NCBI RefSeq assembly: GCF_964340395.1
Contig: NC_135568.1
Span: forward strand, 17,563,776 to 17,627,775
Reading direction: 5' to 3'
Source of the DNA: Glandiceps talaboti
Taxonomy: Eukaryota; Hemichordata; Enteropneusta; Spengelidae
Length of the DNA stretch: 64,000 nucleotides
The notes under the pieces are model-generated. The model was not told where the DNA came from and made no database searches. It saw only the letters and a program-made list of their open reading frames with translations. Every line of letters starts with the position of its first letter. Position 1 is the stretch's first letter. A program made the translations under genes and the position numbers. Shown piece by piece: positions 11,429 through 22,406 of the stretch.

Positions 11429-11893
11429 CATCGCTAACAATTTTTTCAAGTTATCCAATTTGAACTTTAGTGTGTAACTTTTTGAAACACTTGCGTGATT
11501 GTCATCAGTGTGCTAGAGGAAATTTCATTTATATAAATCATTACTTCTATGAAACATTTTTCTTCAGTATGAACTTGTCAAAATAATCCACCAGATAACA
11601 TTTCTAGAACTCAGAACTCCTTTGGGATTTACTGTTTAAAAGTAATTAAAAGTAATACTAGAGAGGTTTAGATACACGTTAGAACGCCGTACGTGTACGG
11701 GAGCAATATCGTGCAGGCGTACACGTAATGACGCGTTCAAAGCTGTGTTTAGTTACGCGTTCAGAGGGCAAACTTGAAAGACAGTGGAATGTGCACGCGC
11801 GCGTTGGCATCTTCTGTCCTGAAGGCCATACACACGACTTTATATGTTGGTATTTGTCGGTATTTTTGCAATTTTACCCGCACCTACCCAAAC

Positions 11894-11941
11894 GTATGTG
11901 TGTATGTATGTATGTATGTATGTATGTACTATGTATGTGTG

Positions 11942-11973
<32 letters not shown>

Positions 11974-12110
11974 TGCGTGCGTATGTATGTATGTATGTAT
12001 GTATGTATGTATGTATGTGTGTATGTATGTATGTATCTCTCGCTCTGTACATACATACATACATACATACATACATACATACATACATACATACATACAT
12101 ACATACATAC
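11894..12110. repeat. compound microsatellite, self-complementary
   Basis: Order: (TATG)n, (TG)n, (TGCG)n, (TATG)n, short spacer, (ACAT)n. The TATG and CATA halves are complementary, so the locus can fold into a long hairpin. Long ORFs reading YVCM or YIHT in many frames are artefacts of this repeat. Confidence 0.95.
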
Positions 12111-13030
12111 TTGTACTCCGGCGTGGGCGTTAAATTTCGATTGACAGTTACAAATGAGGCAATTGACTTATCAGGGAAAAGCGTGAAGACCGGTGTATCA
12201 GCAGAGTAGCAAATTTATAAAATGTCGGTGGCGGGAGTGTATTTTCTGTGTATGAGATCCAATTAATGGCATCCAGGGAAGAGTGATTAGACGCAGACAA
12301 TCATAACAAAAACATGATCCCTAACTCTGACTGAACAGATAAGACTTCCGTTCACAAGTTGAACACTATTTTCGTAATAATAAACATTACCTCAGAGTGT
12401 ATTTAGAAGGTGAATAAAATACACGTACTACAACTTGTACTTGCAAGGTGGACGGTATAATGGCAGGGAGAAAGCGACGGTTTGCTGTTATGACAGCTGA
12501 GGACATATAATAGTTCAGAAACTGACGGCAATTGTACTGAAAAATACACAGAAATACACAGAAAAAATACTAGCTCATCATGCAAAGTTTGGAATAGTTG
12601 GGCCGAGGAGAGTAATGAAGAAGGAATGGACAAAAAAGTCAAAATAATTGTGGCCGGTATTGCATTGTAGATTGAATGGTGTATTTTACTACAACTTGCA
12701 AGAGGTAGAATATGGGAAGCCGTTCAGGCCAAAAATATTTTTTTATTTTTGCTATAGTATTTTATATTTTTCGTACTTACAAACTAATTTTAACAGTTTA
12801 TGTACTTTTATTTCATGTTCACATTATTTTAATTGAAATAAGTTTTCATTTATTTGAGAATATTGTTTTATTTTTCGTCAAACCAGAATTATTTTAAGGA
12901 TTATAAATAATTGAAAGTCAAAATATATTTTTGTTAAAGTTATTTTATTTCATTTTTTAAATCTAAAAAAAAAAATTCAACTTTTTTTTTTTCTTCCCAA
13001 CTTTTTTTTTTTTGGCCGAGTCTGCTGACC

Positions 13031-13066
13031 AGCGCCTGTCACGAGTACGAAGTGCTCGTGACAGGC
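13031..13066. repeat. nested palindrome in left arm of fold-back element
   Basis: GCCTGTCACGAG and CTCGTGACAGGC face each other around a short loop. The right arm has an equivalent, diverged palindrome region at about 14036-14090. Confidence 0.8.
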
Positions 13067-13585
13067 ATGTCCTTCGACATCCATTACGACGTGTTTCGGC
13101 GTCAAATACACCTTCTCATTACATTCGAAATTGGTCGCTCAAACATCATCAGATCTCAAAACTGTTAATTTACGTGTGATAGTATCTGTTTTTTCCAACA
13201 ACCGCGACTTCAGCCGCGTACACACATGTGTACACCGTCACGTTAAGGTTATCGACCGCATGTATGATGTATTACATGATTTTACGTAGCGTAGGACAAG
13301 ATCCATGTGCAAAGGGTAAAGGTAGTTAATCTAAAACAACTTAAGTTTGTTGCATCAATAACAATTACATTCATTATTGTGAAACTGACCAGAATTGAAA
13401 TAAGATGGTACACTATACTGTGAGCGTGAGCAAAACAGTTTTAGGAACAAAAACGTGAGGAAAAGCGAACGCGTATTTCCAATGGGTCGGTCAGTCAGGT
13501 ACTACTTCTTGTACGAGCGCACATATTGACGTCGACCTGCTGTATTACATATCAACCTAAACCAGCTTTTATCGCCTTGTTATAA

Positions 13586-13621
13586 TTGTTGTTGTTGTTG
13601 TTGTTGTTATTGTTGTTGTTG

Positions 13622-13703
<82 letters not shown>

Positions 13704-13710
13704 AGTAGTA
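13586..13710. repeat. (TTG)n(TTA)n(TTG)n microsatellite
   Basis: Trinucleotide tract in the loop of the fold-back element. Confidence 0.95.
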
Positions 13711-14926
13711 AAGATTCAGTTTACTTCATCGTACATTGTAGTATACATTCTCTCGGTGTTCTGAGTACACATGCATATATCATGAAAAGTTGAGAACACG
13801 TCTACGTATGTAATACAGCAGGTCGACGTCAACATGTGCGCTCGTACTAGAAGTACCTGACTGACCCATTGGAAATACCTTTACCCGTTGCACATGGATC
13901 GTACGCGGCTGAAGTCGCGGTTGTTGGAAAAAACAGATACTATCACACGTCAATTAACAGTTTTGAGATCTGATATAATGTTTGAGCGATCAATTTCGAA
14001 GGTAATAAGAACGTGATGTCAAAGGTCACGCCTCGTACTCGTGACAGGCGCCTGGTACGAGCACGACGTGCTCTGCACCGGCGCCTGTCAGCAGACTCGG
14101 CCAAAAAAAAAAAAGTTGGGAAGAAAAAAAAAAGTTGAAATTTTTTTTTTTAATAATTTAAAAAATAAAATAAAAAACTTTAACAAAAAATATATTTTGA
14201 CTTTCAATTATATATAATCCTTAAAAAAATTCTGGTTTGACGAAAAGTAAAACAATATTCTCAAATAAATGAAAACTTATTTCAATTAAAATAATGTGAA
14301 CATGGAATAAAAGTACATAAACTCTTAAAATTAGTTTGTAAGTACGAAAAATATAAAATACTACAGCTGAAATAAAAAAATATTTTTGGCCTGAACGGCT
14401 TCCCATAGTAGAAGGTACTATTATTGCTTCGCAATACACGACATTTCAAAAGTTTGAATCGTGTATTTCATTTGCACGTAATCAATATGCTGTTTCTTAA
14501 TGCTAGTCATGTTTGATAGACACAGATACACAATTTCGCTGAATTGTATTTTTGATGTCAGTAGCCATGTTTTGTTTTATCAGTGGTGATTAAATTTCAT
14601 ATCACTAGTTGCATACACATGAAGGATGTGATTGTATTGAGTAGTTTGTAGTATGAATGTCCTGCATAATAATATCAAGCAAATACACAGTGGTATGAAA
14701 TACACTGTCCATTGGGATGTAATTGCTATTTTCGTCGTGCAACATAGCGATATACATGTCTGACATTGAATGTTGACACAGGCGTGTATCCAGTTTTTTG
14801 ACACGTGTCAGCTTCGATTGGAAGTCACGTTGGCGTCAGGGTGTCTTGTCGAAAATCAAAACATAACCAATGGGTGTATGAAGTTCTTCCTGGGAAGAAT
14901 ATGACACCATCGAATTATTAGCCGGG

Positions 14927-15006
14927 GTACAAGATAAATGCCATCCGGGCAATACACGCCTCCTACGTCGGCGTGTATTTACCCGGACGGCATTTATTAC
15001 TTGTAT

Positions 15007-15008
<2 letters not shown>
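14927..15008. repeat. 82-bp hairpin element
   Basis: Arms 14927-14960 and 14970-15008 pair (ACAAG, ATAAATGCC, CCGGG, ATACACGCC) around a 9-nt loop. It abuts a CA/CATA microsatellite. MITE-like; no target duplication seen. Confidence 0.75.
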
Positions 15009-15037
<29 letters not shown>

Positions 15038-15101
15038 TACATACATGCATACATACATACACACATACACACACACATACATACATACATACATACATAC
15101 A
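15005..15101. repeat. (AC)n and (ATAC)n microsatellite
   Basis: AC run followed by ATAC tetranucleotides with CATG and ACAC interruptions. Confidence 0.95.
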
Positions 15102-15786
15102 TTTCTTCTACGGGAAGATAGCATCATCTGAGTATCCTTCAATTTCATGTCTGACACTTTATAACTTATTGCTTGGTTACACTGCCACCAGGCTTTAATA
15201 CCTCACAAATAGAGAGGTGTACAAAGGCAAAAGTGATTACACATGAATTGTTGTTGCAACTGAGAGACAAAGTCAGCCCTGCTTGACCTCGCACTAAAAA
15301 ACATAGATAAAAAAAACCTTCCTAGGGGAAAATATAGCTGTGGGAAAGCGTAGGCCCTACTTTTAACGGTTTAAACCTGACTAAGTAAACACCCATAAAA
15401 CATCTGCATGATGTGTTGCTCTGTACCTCAAACGTAACTGTGAAAAAAGGAGACTTGCCTAAAATGCACACACACACAAAGCATCAATAAACAAAAGTCG
15501 ATGGTCGTTCCTTGGTGACAGAGCTTAGACTGTACTAAATCCAACTTTACTTTACAGCTCTCTACAAGAGCGTCCTCAACATGCCACAAGAACATATTAC
15601 TTTCTGTCTATACGTTGTTCATCTAGAAATTACATTTTTTTTCTATAAACTTTGTGATGTAATAGACACATTGTATTCTGGCAAACCAGAGTTGTGTATT
15701 TCTTCCGCGACACTGCGAATGACGATAAACGAAACAACCTCTTGGCGGCGTCTTGTCTTGGACAGTACTGTATCAACTAATCATCC

Positions 15787-15985
15787 GTAATTATAATGCT
15801 CTAACTTTACGTGCTGAATAATTCTAAAAGTTCTCTTTGAACACTTTCTATCTGTGATCTGTAGTCTCAGTGTACGGTACGCGGTGATGGGGCACCCTCA
15901 CACATCGGTGAGGGCGGAACGACACTGTGTATCCTTGGTACAGTCTATGATTTGTTTTTTTAGTTAAACTTCCTTACCATAAAGC
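15787..15985. repeat. dispersed repeat, copy 1 (CCCTCAC/GTGAGGG hairpin)
   Basis: About 190 bp, repeated at 16180-16372 with roughly 85% identity by eye. Both contain CTAACTTTACGTGCTGAATA, GTGATCTGTAGTCTCAGTGT, a hairpin GCCCTCAC-loop-GTGAGGGC, and AGTTAAACTTCCTT at the end. A shorter relative is at 30843-30925. Possibly a small non-autonomous element; class unknown. Confidence 0.75.
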
Positions 15986-16179
15986 ACCACTGACACTGAA
16001 AAGAGCATATGACAATTTGAATTTTTTTTTTACTAACAAAAGTGACAAAACTAATGTATTCGTTCTTTTGTTACATACTCACACAGAAAACAACTGAACC
16101 GAGTAATTTTCACTCAGTTCTTTAGTTCCTAAAGTTTATTTATTGTTGGGTACTTATGAATAGTAAAATAAAATCCCAT

Positions 16180-16372
16180 CCGTAATTGTAATTCTCTAAC
16201 TTTACGTGCTGAATAACTCCAAAAGCTCTCTTGTGAACACTTTCTATGTGTGATCTGTAGTCTCAGTGTACGGTGGTGACGGGGCGCCCTCACATATCGG
16301 TGAGGGCAGAACAACACGTATCTTATAGTCTATGATCTTTGTGTTTCAGTTAAACTTCCTTGCCATACAATA
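16180..16372. repeat. dispersed repeat, copy 2
   Basis: Second copy of the element at 15787, same orientation, 393 bp downstream. The hairpin at about 16277-16305 is kept, with one compensating-looking change in the loop. Confidence 0.75.
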
Positions 16373-16541
16373 CATGCATATATATTCTAAGGCTGAATGA
16401 ACTGAAGACACATAAATACATTTTAGACCGTATGCAGTTGCACCAAATCTACACAAATAAAATATGTAATCTCTGTGACTCACAGGGTGGTTTTGCTAAC
16501 CACAGGAGCTGGCGCTGTTTACTAACTAAGTTCACCACTAG

Positions 16542-16989
16542 TGTTGGGTGTCGTAGAGTTGAACGGTATAAGTATGGATAGTTCAGACGTTACACTCTAG
16601 CACTCACACTCTCATACTCTCGTACGGGATCGTTCAGGTCCAAGTCGGGAATTAGTCACAACTGAGAAGATATTTCGGCTTGCCAGAATCACCTACCCGA
16701 GTCCATTTCTCGTGAGCTCCTCTCCTGATTCTGGATGTTTTATTCTCATCTTAAGTATACTTCGAATACAATGGAACTTACACAACAACTAAATATAGAA
16801 AATCACGCCATAAGATCACGCCATCATAAAAGTTATTATATACTTTTCTCTAACCAATCATGTGAATTTCAGTTACATCATGTTTGCCCAGCTTCGTCAT
16901 CGCCAGTCTATTTCTGACCTATGGCCTACAATGCCGAAAAGTAGAATTTATTCCCATAATTCCGAAATACGATATTTTGGATCGTAACA
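16542..16989 (-). repeat. 3' LTR, complete (448 bp)
   Basis: Read on the minus strand it starts TGTTACGATCC directly after a polypurine tract and ends CCCAACA, giving the usual TG...CA ends. Bases 16542-16929 match the 5' LTR exactly as far as I can compare; 16930-16989 have no counterpart there. Confidence 0.85.
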
Positions 16990-17005
16990 CCACCCCCCGT
17001 TTTCC
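16990..17005 (-). other. polypurine tract
   Basis: GGAAAACGGGGGGTGG on the minus strand, directly next to the 3' LTR TG end; the expected primer site for plus-strand DNA synthesis. Confidence 0.75.
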
Positions 17006-17707
17006 TAAAGGAGCGACCCGCGACTTGAGAACTGGAGAAACATGACGAGTGGCATAGCCAAAACTTTCTTGTAAATTTGTTTTTGTGTTTTTCTTTTTAT
17101 AACAACTAAGTAACACCGTTGCATAGATACAATATGTAATCGGTAATCAGGTAAAATCGTCTCAAGGAATGTTAAATACAGAGTATATAAATATATATGA
17201 GATAAATACATGTATACATAGAATAGATTACAATGTAAACCAATTATGAAATCAAATAGGCGATTAAAATAGCATAGTAACCTTGATATATATCTTGAAT
17301 AAACATGAAAGTAAACATAGCACTTGATGTAGTCTAATATAAATATTGAATATGGAATATAGTAATTGATAGTAATTGACAGTAGTGATCAGTCCTGTAA
17401 ATATATGAAAAAAATATCAAGAGAATAAAATGTCACGAACAAAAAAATCCGAAAAGACGACAGCATAAGTCGTAAAACATGATAAAAGTCCAAATGTTCG
17501 TCTCAAAACGTGCATTCAATACCCGTAAAATAAAAGTAAATACACAATCAAATGAAAATAATTGTAAATCATATATGCAACGGATTGTTCTACAAAAGTA
17601 CAGTAAAATATAGCATTCCTGCAATTAGAATGCAAGTCAAGTCCGTAGTCAAAATCGTAGTCAAAATTCAAAATGAAATCCAAAATTTAATGTCAGCGAA
17701 ACAAGAC
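17006..17707 (-). other. element 3' non-coding region
   Basis: About 700 bp of AT-rich DNA between the env-like stop and the polypurine tract. No integrase remnant or other domain was recognised in the short frames here. Confidence 0.6.
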
Positions 17708-18652
17708 CTAAAATAATGACCATGAGGGAGTATCGTCTTCAGGGGATGCCGCAACACTAGCAACAATAGCAGGGCGAATAAGGGGCGTGTCGGGGATGTC
17801 TGAATGAACATCGGCCACCACCACGCTGCTACTTGTATTCATAGCAAGCAAACTATCTTCGCAGAGCGGCTCTATAATAATTTCGCGCATATCTAAACAA
17901 TCGCTATCAGCCTGTGTACCAAAGTCAGTTTGACACCCCTTAGAATTAGTCAAGAACAAAAGTTTCGCGTCTATAGGTACTTTAACTGGACAAAAACATT
18001 TCTTCCAAAATCTAAAACATTTAAAGCTACACTTATAACACAATACGACAATAAGTCCCAGTCCAACTACCGCAATAGCATTAAGTAAGATCTCGCTGGT
18101 TCCGCCGCTAACAACAGTGCCGGCTTCTGTCGTCAACACGGAGCCAACTGAATCCCACGGTATATTTTGTGCACGTATAGGACTGGCACTCAGAATCGCA
18201 AGAGTTATAGAAAGCTGTCTAACCCTAAAAAATAAGTATATCACAGCTGAAATGGTTATAACGTTGAAGATGACACCAACATATCCTGGTATATCGAACC
18301 AATCAAACCAAGAATCACCCTTAACTAAGGTACTATCCACATAATTACTAAATTCATCCATGGGAGTTAAGTATATATCGGAATGGTTTCTCAATACCTG
18401 TGAAACCCTATTCAAATCCAATTTTAATCTATTATCCCTGAACAAAGACTTATTCCAACTTTCTGTGAACAACTTAACTTGAGGTAGTTGCATAGTTAGA
18501 GTGTCATTGAAAGTATAGTCAAACAGTGCCGTGTCAAATTCCTTGTTATACAACGTTGATAAAACAGGAACATTCAAAATATGTTCATAAGTAATCGTCT
18601 TATTAGGCTGGCAATTAGCATCTAATGACTCAAAATAATAATAAGTGGACAT
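17708..18652 (-). CDS. env-like transmembrane protein fragment
   Basis: 314 residues in the position of an env gene. N-terminal ectodomain-like part (1-122) with NKT and NHS glycosylation sites; hydrophobic segment about 123-143; second membrane segment about 187-205 (LLNAIAVVGLGLIVVL); a Cys-rich juxtamembrane stretch 205-221; then an acidic tail. This resembles the membrane-proximal C-terminal end of an invertebrate retroelement Env. The frame is open about 24 codons further upstream without ATG, to a TAG, so the real start could come from splicing. The surface subunit is not present, which suggests the deletion that removed integrase also took the front of env. Homology was not confirmed by search. 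Confidence 0.6.
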   Translation of the reverse strand: MSTYYYFESLDANCQPNKTITYEHILNVPVLSTLYNKEFDTALFDYTFNDTLTMQLPQVKLFTESWNKSLFRDNRLKLDLNRVSQVLRNHSDIYLTPMDEFSNYVDSTLVKGDSWFDWFDIPGYVGVIFNVITISAVIYLFFRVRQLSITLAILSASPIRAQNIPWDSVGSVLTTEAGTVVSGGTSEILLNAIAVVGLGLIVVLCYKCSFKCFRFWKKCFCPVKVPIDAKLLFLTNSKGCQTDFGTQADSDCLDMREIIIEPLCEDSLLAMNTSSSVVVADVHSDIPDTPLIRPAIVASVAASPEDDTPSWSLF

Positions 18653-18803
18653 TAAAATGTGCGAGCTACTGTTATAGGGCTTGGTGAAAACAAATATAAA
18701 TCCCTTAAACTAACTTAAAATAAGTGAAAGATCCCGAAGCCGCATAAACTATTAAGTAGAGCGTTGTTTACCTGTAATTATAACCGGATTATCGCGTAAA
18801 GAT
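18653..18803 (-). other. pol-env spacer, probable deletion junction
   Basis: 151 bp between the pol stop and the env-like ORF, where more than 1 kb of integrase sequence would be expected in a Ty3/Gypsy element. No integrase motif is seen. Confidence 0.5.
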
Positions 18804-21232
18804 TTAATCGCTATTTTCATTGCTAATAGTAAACAAGGTTGGTATGTCAACTACAGGGTCATTGTCAACACTTTGCGTATTAACAACGTCACCTTTATTA
18901 CTACTGGATTCCTGCACTATCTTATCAGTAGAAGGTACCTGGACACATTGTGTATTTGAGGCCGCTGGAGCCGTTTCAACAGAAGTTACATCAGAATTAT
19001 GAATTCCGTCATCATAAACCCTACGTGATAATGAGTCTGCATGGGGAATTTTGCAGCCCGATCTGTGCACGATGTCAAAATCGAAACCCTGAATTCTGAG
19101 TACCCATCGCGCTAAACGCCCCGAAGGTTCCGTAGTCTTAATCAAATAGGGAAGGTTAGCATGATCTGTAATAACCGTAAAATGAACAGAATGCAAATAT
19201 TGTTCACACTGCGAAAGAGCGTGAATCAAAGCTAGAAATTCCCTTTCCGTAACTGTATAATTCTGTTGTGGTTTCGACAGCGCCCTGCCACCATAGCATA
19301 TAGGTTTTTCCACACCCTCCTGAATTTGAGCTAACACATAACCTACACTAAAACTACTCGCGTCCGTATAGAGAATAAATTCCTCATTAAACCGTGGATG
19401 CGCTAGTACAGGAGGTGAGATTAACGCCGTCTTTAGTGTATCAAATGCTATTTCACAATCACGTGACCAAACAAAGTCGACGCCTTTCCTTAATAGACCA
19501 TGCAATGGATGCGCAATCTTAGCAAAATCCTTAATAAACTTTCTATAGAAATTAGCCAAACCCAGAAATGACTTTAATTCTGTAACCGATTTTGGTGTGG
19601 GGAAATTCTTGACAGCTTCCAATTTAGAAGGATCTGCCATGACCCCGTGTTCGTTGACCCGGTGACCTAGAAATTTGACCTCGCGCCTACCAAAAACGCA
19701 CTTCCGTGGTCCTAACTTTAAATTGGCTTCGCGTAAACGTGTAAGAACTTCATCAATATGAATTAAATGATCTTCAAATGTTGCTGAGAATGCTAAAATA
19801 TCGTCCATGTAGGCGCAGCATGAGTCGTTTAGCAAATTTATTAAAACGAACTGTATTGTGTTTTGAAAACTTGCCGAACTATTCATCATTCCCATAGGTA
19901 ACACCTTGAAAGCAAACTTACCGTAATGAGAGACAAAGGAAGTCTTATGTACATCGTCAGGGTGTATAGCTATTTGCCAAAATCCCGAACTAAGGTCTAG
20001 GGTCGAAAAATACTTTGGACATTTACTCCCAATGATATCTAAAGTATCTTTTATCCCAGGAAGAGGGAAAGCAATGGGTTCTGTAATAGAATTTATCATC
20101 CTATAATCTATAACCATACGAAATTCACCATTTGGTTTACGTACTAGTAAAACCGGAGAACTGTAAGGAGAAGCTGAGGGAACTACCAAACCTTGGTCTA
20201 ACAACTTGTCAATTTGTCGTTTAATTTCCTCACGCTTATCTGGAGAAGCTTTATATGGAGGGCGAGATACTGTCTTACTACCTGGTTTTAAATTGATTCT
20301 GTGCTTAATTATATCACAATATCCCAAGGTGTTAGTGTCATCAACGAACGCATCCTTATTTTTCCATAATACCTGTTGTAATTGCAATACCTGATCTGAG
20401 GTTAAAGTAGAATCTTCAAAATCAAATGCCTTTAAAAACTCCTGTTTACTTAACCTATTTGGACGTACAACTGGCCCGTTGCGACTAACATTAGTATCAA
20501 AAGTATGGATATCAGTACCATCTGGCAAAATTCTGAAATTACCTAAACGGGTACCCCTCCTCAATTTTACAGGCGTATCCCTACAATTCACTAGTCTAAC
20601 TGGAACGCGCCCATTCTGCACAGCACCTAAAACTCTCGCAGTAGCAATACCAATGTGAGCAAGCGACATTGTGTTTGTAGTATGACCTACTATACCGTTA
20701 GGGTAATCTCCACGAACACGCGCCGATATAACACACTCTGAACGAGCAGGTATAGAATATGTCTTAGACGCGCGTATAAGGGACGATGGACGTAAAGTAA
20801 CTTTGCGCTTCATAAAATCAATAATAGCTCCATTTCTACGTAAGAAATCATGGCCTATAATTAAATCCTGCTTCAATTCTTTGAGGACATAGACTTGCAT
20901 AGTAATCGCACGATTAGTAAAGAAAACAGGAATTCTAAGACATCCTAAAATAGGCAAAGTACGCCCATCTGGCAAAGTAACTATCTTATAATTTGATTTG
21001 AAAAGCTTACACTTTCTTAACTTACGAATATCATTTAACAAAGACTCTGAAATTATTGATACATCGGAACCTGTATCTATAAGTGCTGATACTTTACGAT
21101 CAAATATACGCACATTAATTAAATTATCATTTACAATCATTGACTCTGGCAAATTAACACAATTGAGATTTAAAGATACTCCGTTGCGAGATTTCTCATC
21201 TGACTGCTTATACAATTTTCGTCTCGCAACGT
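18804..21232 (-). CDS. pol: pol: protease, reverse transcriptase, RNase H (no integrase)
   Basis: Numbering from the TTG at 21215. Aspartic protease with ALIDTGSD at 44-51 and IIGHDFL at 119-125. RT from about 310 to 560 with LDLSSGFWQI (406-415), MGMMNSSASF and the catalytic YMDD at 469-472, then FLGLANFYRKFI. RNase H about 610-720 with YTDAS (616-620), TEREF (656-660), TDHANL (683-688), ending HADSLSRR. The last 80 residues are a Ser/Val/Asp-rich tail, where integrase would normally begin. No in-frame ATG starts the ORF; it lies in the -1 frame of gag and is best explained as a frameshifted extension. Confidence 0.92.
21182..21231 (-). promoter_or_regulatory. frameshift-stimulating stem-loop
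   Basis: CGTTGCGAGA (21231-21222) pairs perfectly with TCTCGCAACG (21191-21182): a 10-bp stem with a 30-nt loop, starting 7 nt after the slippery heptamer, the spacing typical of -1 frameshift stimulators. Whether the loop forms a pseudoknot with downstream bases is unknown. Confidence 0.8.
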
Positions 21233-22378
21233 TTACCCGTTTTTTGGAAAAGCATATCGTGCACCATTTCTATCACAAAATTTGGCCACATGGCCTATCT
21301 CCCCGCAATTGTAACACCCACGATCAGGATTTGCATAACAATTAGGACTTGAATGCCCTGGCTTATTACAAAATTTACAAATCTGCTTAGCCGTATTAAC
21401 TTGTCGACCGCCATAACGTGGAGTTACTACTGGCGGTCTATTTACGTTAGAATAATTATAGCTCTGTCCTACCCGTGACCGTGGTCCAGCGTTTGCGTAG
21501 GGTTCTTGTCGTATTTGAACAGGCGCTGCTGGTACAGGGAGGGGCGTCACCGCCGCTGTTGATAGCTTCTCATGTAGAACTTCATTCTGTTTTAGCAAAG
21601 AGTCGAAGGCTTGTTGTAAAACCTCTGTAGACGTGTCGGAAGTACGACCAGTTTTCAGTACTTTGACATCATCGTCGAACCGTTCCACCACTTCTGCTGT
21701 TCGGGCGAAAGCCACGGCCTCCTGGAAATTGACCGGATCTCTGTTGACTACCGTACTACGTATAGACGGTATTAACCCCTGTAAAAATAAACTAAAAAGC
21801 TCGTTATCATTTCTGTTATAACGATAGCACATATCCCTTAAACGTGAGGCATATTTTTCGATTGTTTCTTTGTCCATTTGCTTAATTGTTCTTAGCTCTT
21901 GATCTATACGCCACTGTGGTGCTCTGTTCTGGAATCGTCCGATGAAAGCTGCACGCATGTTCTCCCAGTTGTTCGCCAGGTCGTCAGGCAAGGACGTGTA
22001 CCATCTCTCTGCTTCACCAGACATAAGCAGACTAAAAATATTCAGACGTTGAATATTGTCAAACTGCTTAAGGACGACATATGCATCAAATTTACGCAAC
22101 CATCTGGTTGGTATTTCATCTTCCTTCCCATAAAATTGAGGTGGTATGATATCGTTACCCACCGTCATATTCTGCATTCTGTTGACAATGCGTTGTAGCT
22201 CTTGGTGAACCAGCCGTGCGTCTTGCCGCTGGCCTTGGTTGACCTCTGCTCCATTGTGTTCTGGCTGTGGAGCTTCTTGCTGGATATTCGGGTCTGCTTC
22301 TGCCATTACTGTAGGTGGCCGTTGACAAGGATGTAAATGTCGGTTTCTTCTCAGTCTTCTACCAGAACGTAATAACAT
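21233..22378 (-). CDS. gag: gag polyprotein
   Basis: 381 residues, ATG at 22378, 27 bp downstream of the primer-binding site start. Basic N-terminus (RSGRRLRRNRH), capsid-like helical region about 80-240 with the Ty3/Gypsy Gag signature AERWYTSLP and NWENMRAAFIGRF, a Pro-rich linker, then two CCHC zinc knuckles (C334-C347 and C355-C368, each CX2CX4HX4C). Packages element RNA in cytoplasmic particles. It ends FPKNG-stop immediately after the frameshift heptamer. Confidence 0.93.
   Translation of the reverse strand: MLLRSGRRLRRNRHLHPCQRPPTVMAEADPNIQQEAPQPEHNGAEVNQGQRQDARLVHQELQRIVNRMQNMTVGNDIIPPQFYGKEDEIPTRWLRKFDAYVVLKQFDNIQRLNIFSLLMSGEAERWYTSLPDDLANNWENMRAAFIGRFQNRAPQWRIDQELRTIKQMDKETIEKYASRLRDMCYRYNRNDNELFSLFLQGLIPSIRSTVVNRDPVNFQEAVAFARTAEVVERFDDDVKVLKTGRTSDTSTEVLQQAFDSLLKQNEVLHEKLSTAAVTPLPVPAAPVQIRQEPYANAGPRSRVGQSYNYSNVNRPPVVTPRYGGRQVNTAKQICKFCNKPGHSSPNCYANPDRGCYNCGEIGHVAKFCDRNGARYAFPKNG
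21239..21245 (-). promoter_or_regulatory. -1 ribosomal frameshift heptamer A AAA AAC
   Basis: In the gag frame the bases read CC[A AAA AAC] GGG TAA: a canonical X XXY YYZ slippery site one codon before the gag stop. After a -1 slip the reading frame enters pol. The same heptamer is used by known retroviral -1 sites. Confidence 0.85.
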
Positions 22379-22387
22379 TAAGTGGAC

Positions 22388-22405
22388 CTGTTGGATTTTC
22401 CACCA
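22388..22405 (-). other. primer-binding site
   Basis: Minus strand TGGTGGAAAATCCAACAG starts one base after the CA end of the 5' LTR; the leading TGG pairs with the CCA end of a tRNA. The tRNA was not identified. Confidence 0.7.
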
Positions 22406-22406
22406 G

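Larger units (their letters stand above)
12713..14405. mobile_element. 1.69-kb fold-back (long inverted repeat) element
   Basis: Arms of about 0.6-0.85 kb (12713 to about 13560, and about 13800 to 14405) are inverted copies, with an extra piece of about 150 bp in the left arm (about 13320-13470). Ends are TGGGAAGCCGTTCAGGCC and its complement, flanked by TA on both sides (12711-12712, 14406-14407), which would fit a TA target duplication but is too short to prove it. Order inward: AT-rich block, two homopolymer A/T tracts, GGCCGAGTCTGCTGAC, GC-rich palindromes, then the loop with a GTT microsatellite. No transposase ORF, so non-autonomous; superfamily not assigned. Confidence 0.8.

Noticed and set aside
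11728-12209. Long ORFs of 76 to 138 codons in the TATG/TGCG microsatellite
   Set aside because: Translations are YVCM, YIHT and CVRA repeats that appear in several frames on both strands.
14221-14439. Paired ORFs at 12712-12897 and 14221-14439 as a duplicated gene
   Set aside because: They are the two inverted arms of the fold-back element, AT-rich with no domain.
11840-15157. Other microsatellite ORFs (14836-15198) as small secreted proteins
   Set aside because: They are translations of CA/CATA repeats.
16735-16917. 60-codon ORF present in both LTRs
   Set aside because: Plus-strand ORF in the LTRs of a minus-strand element; identity simply reflects LTR identity.
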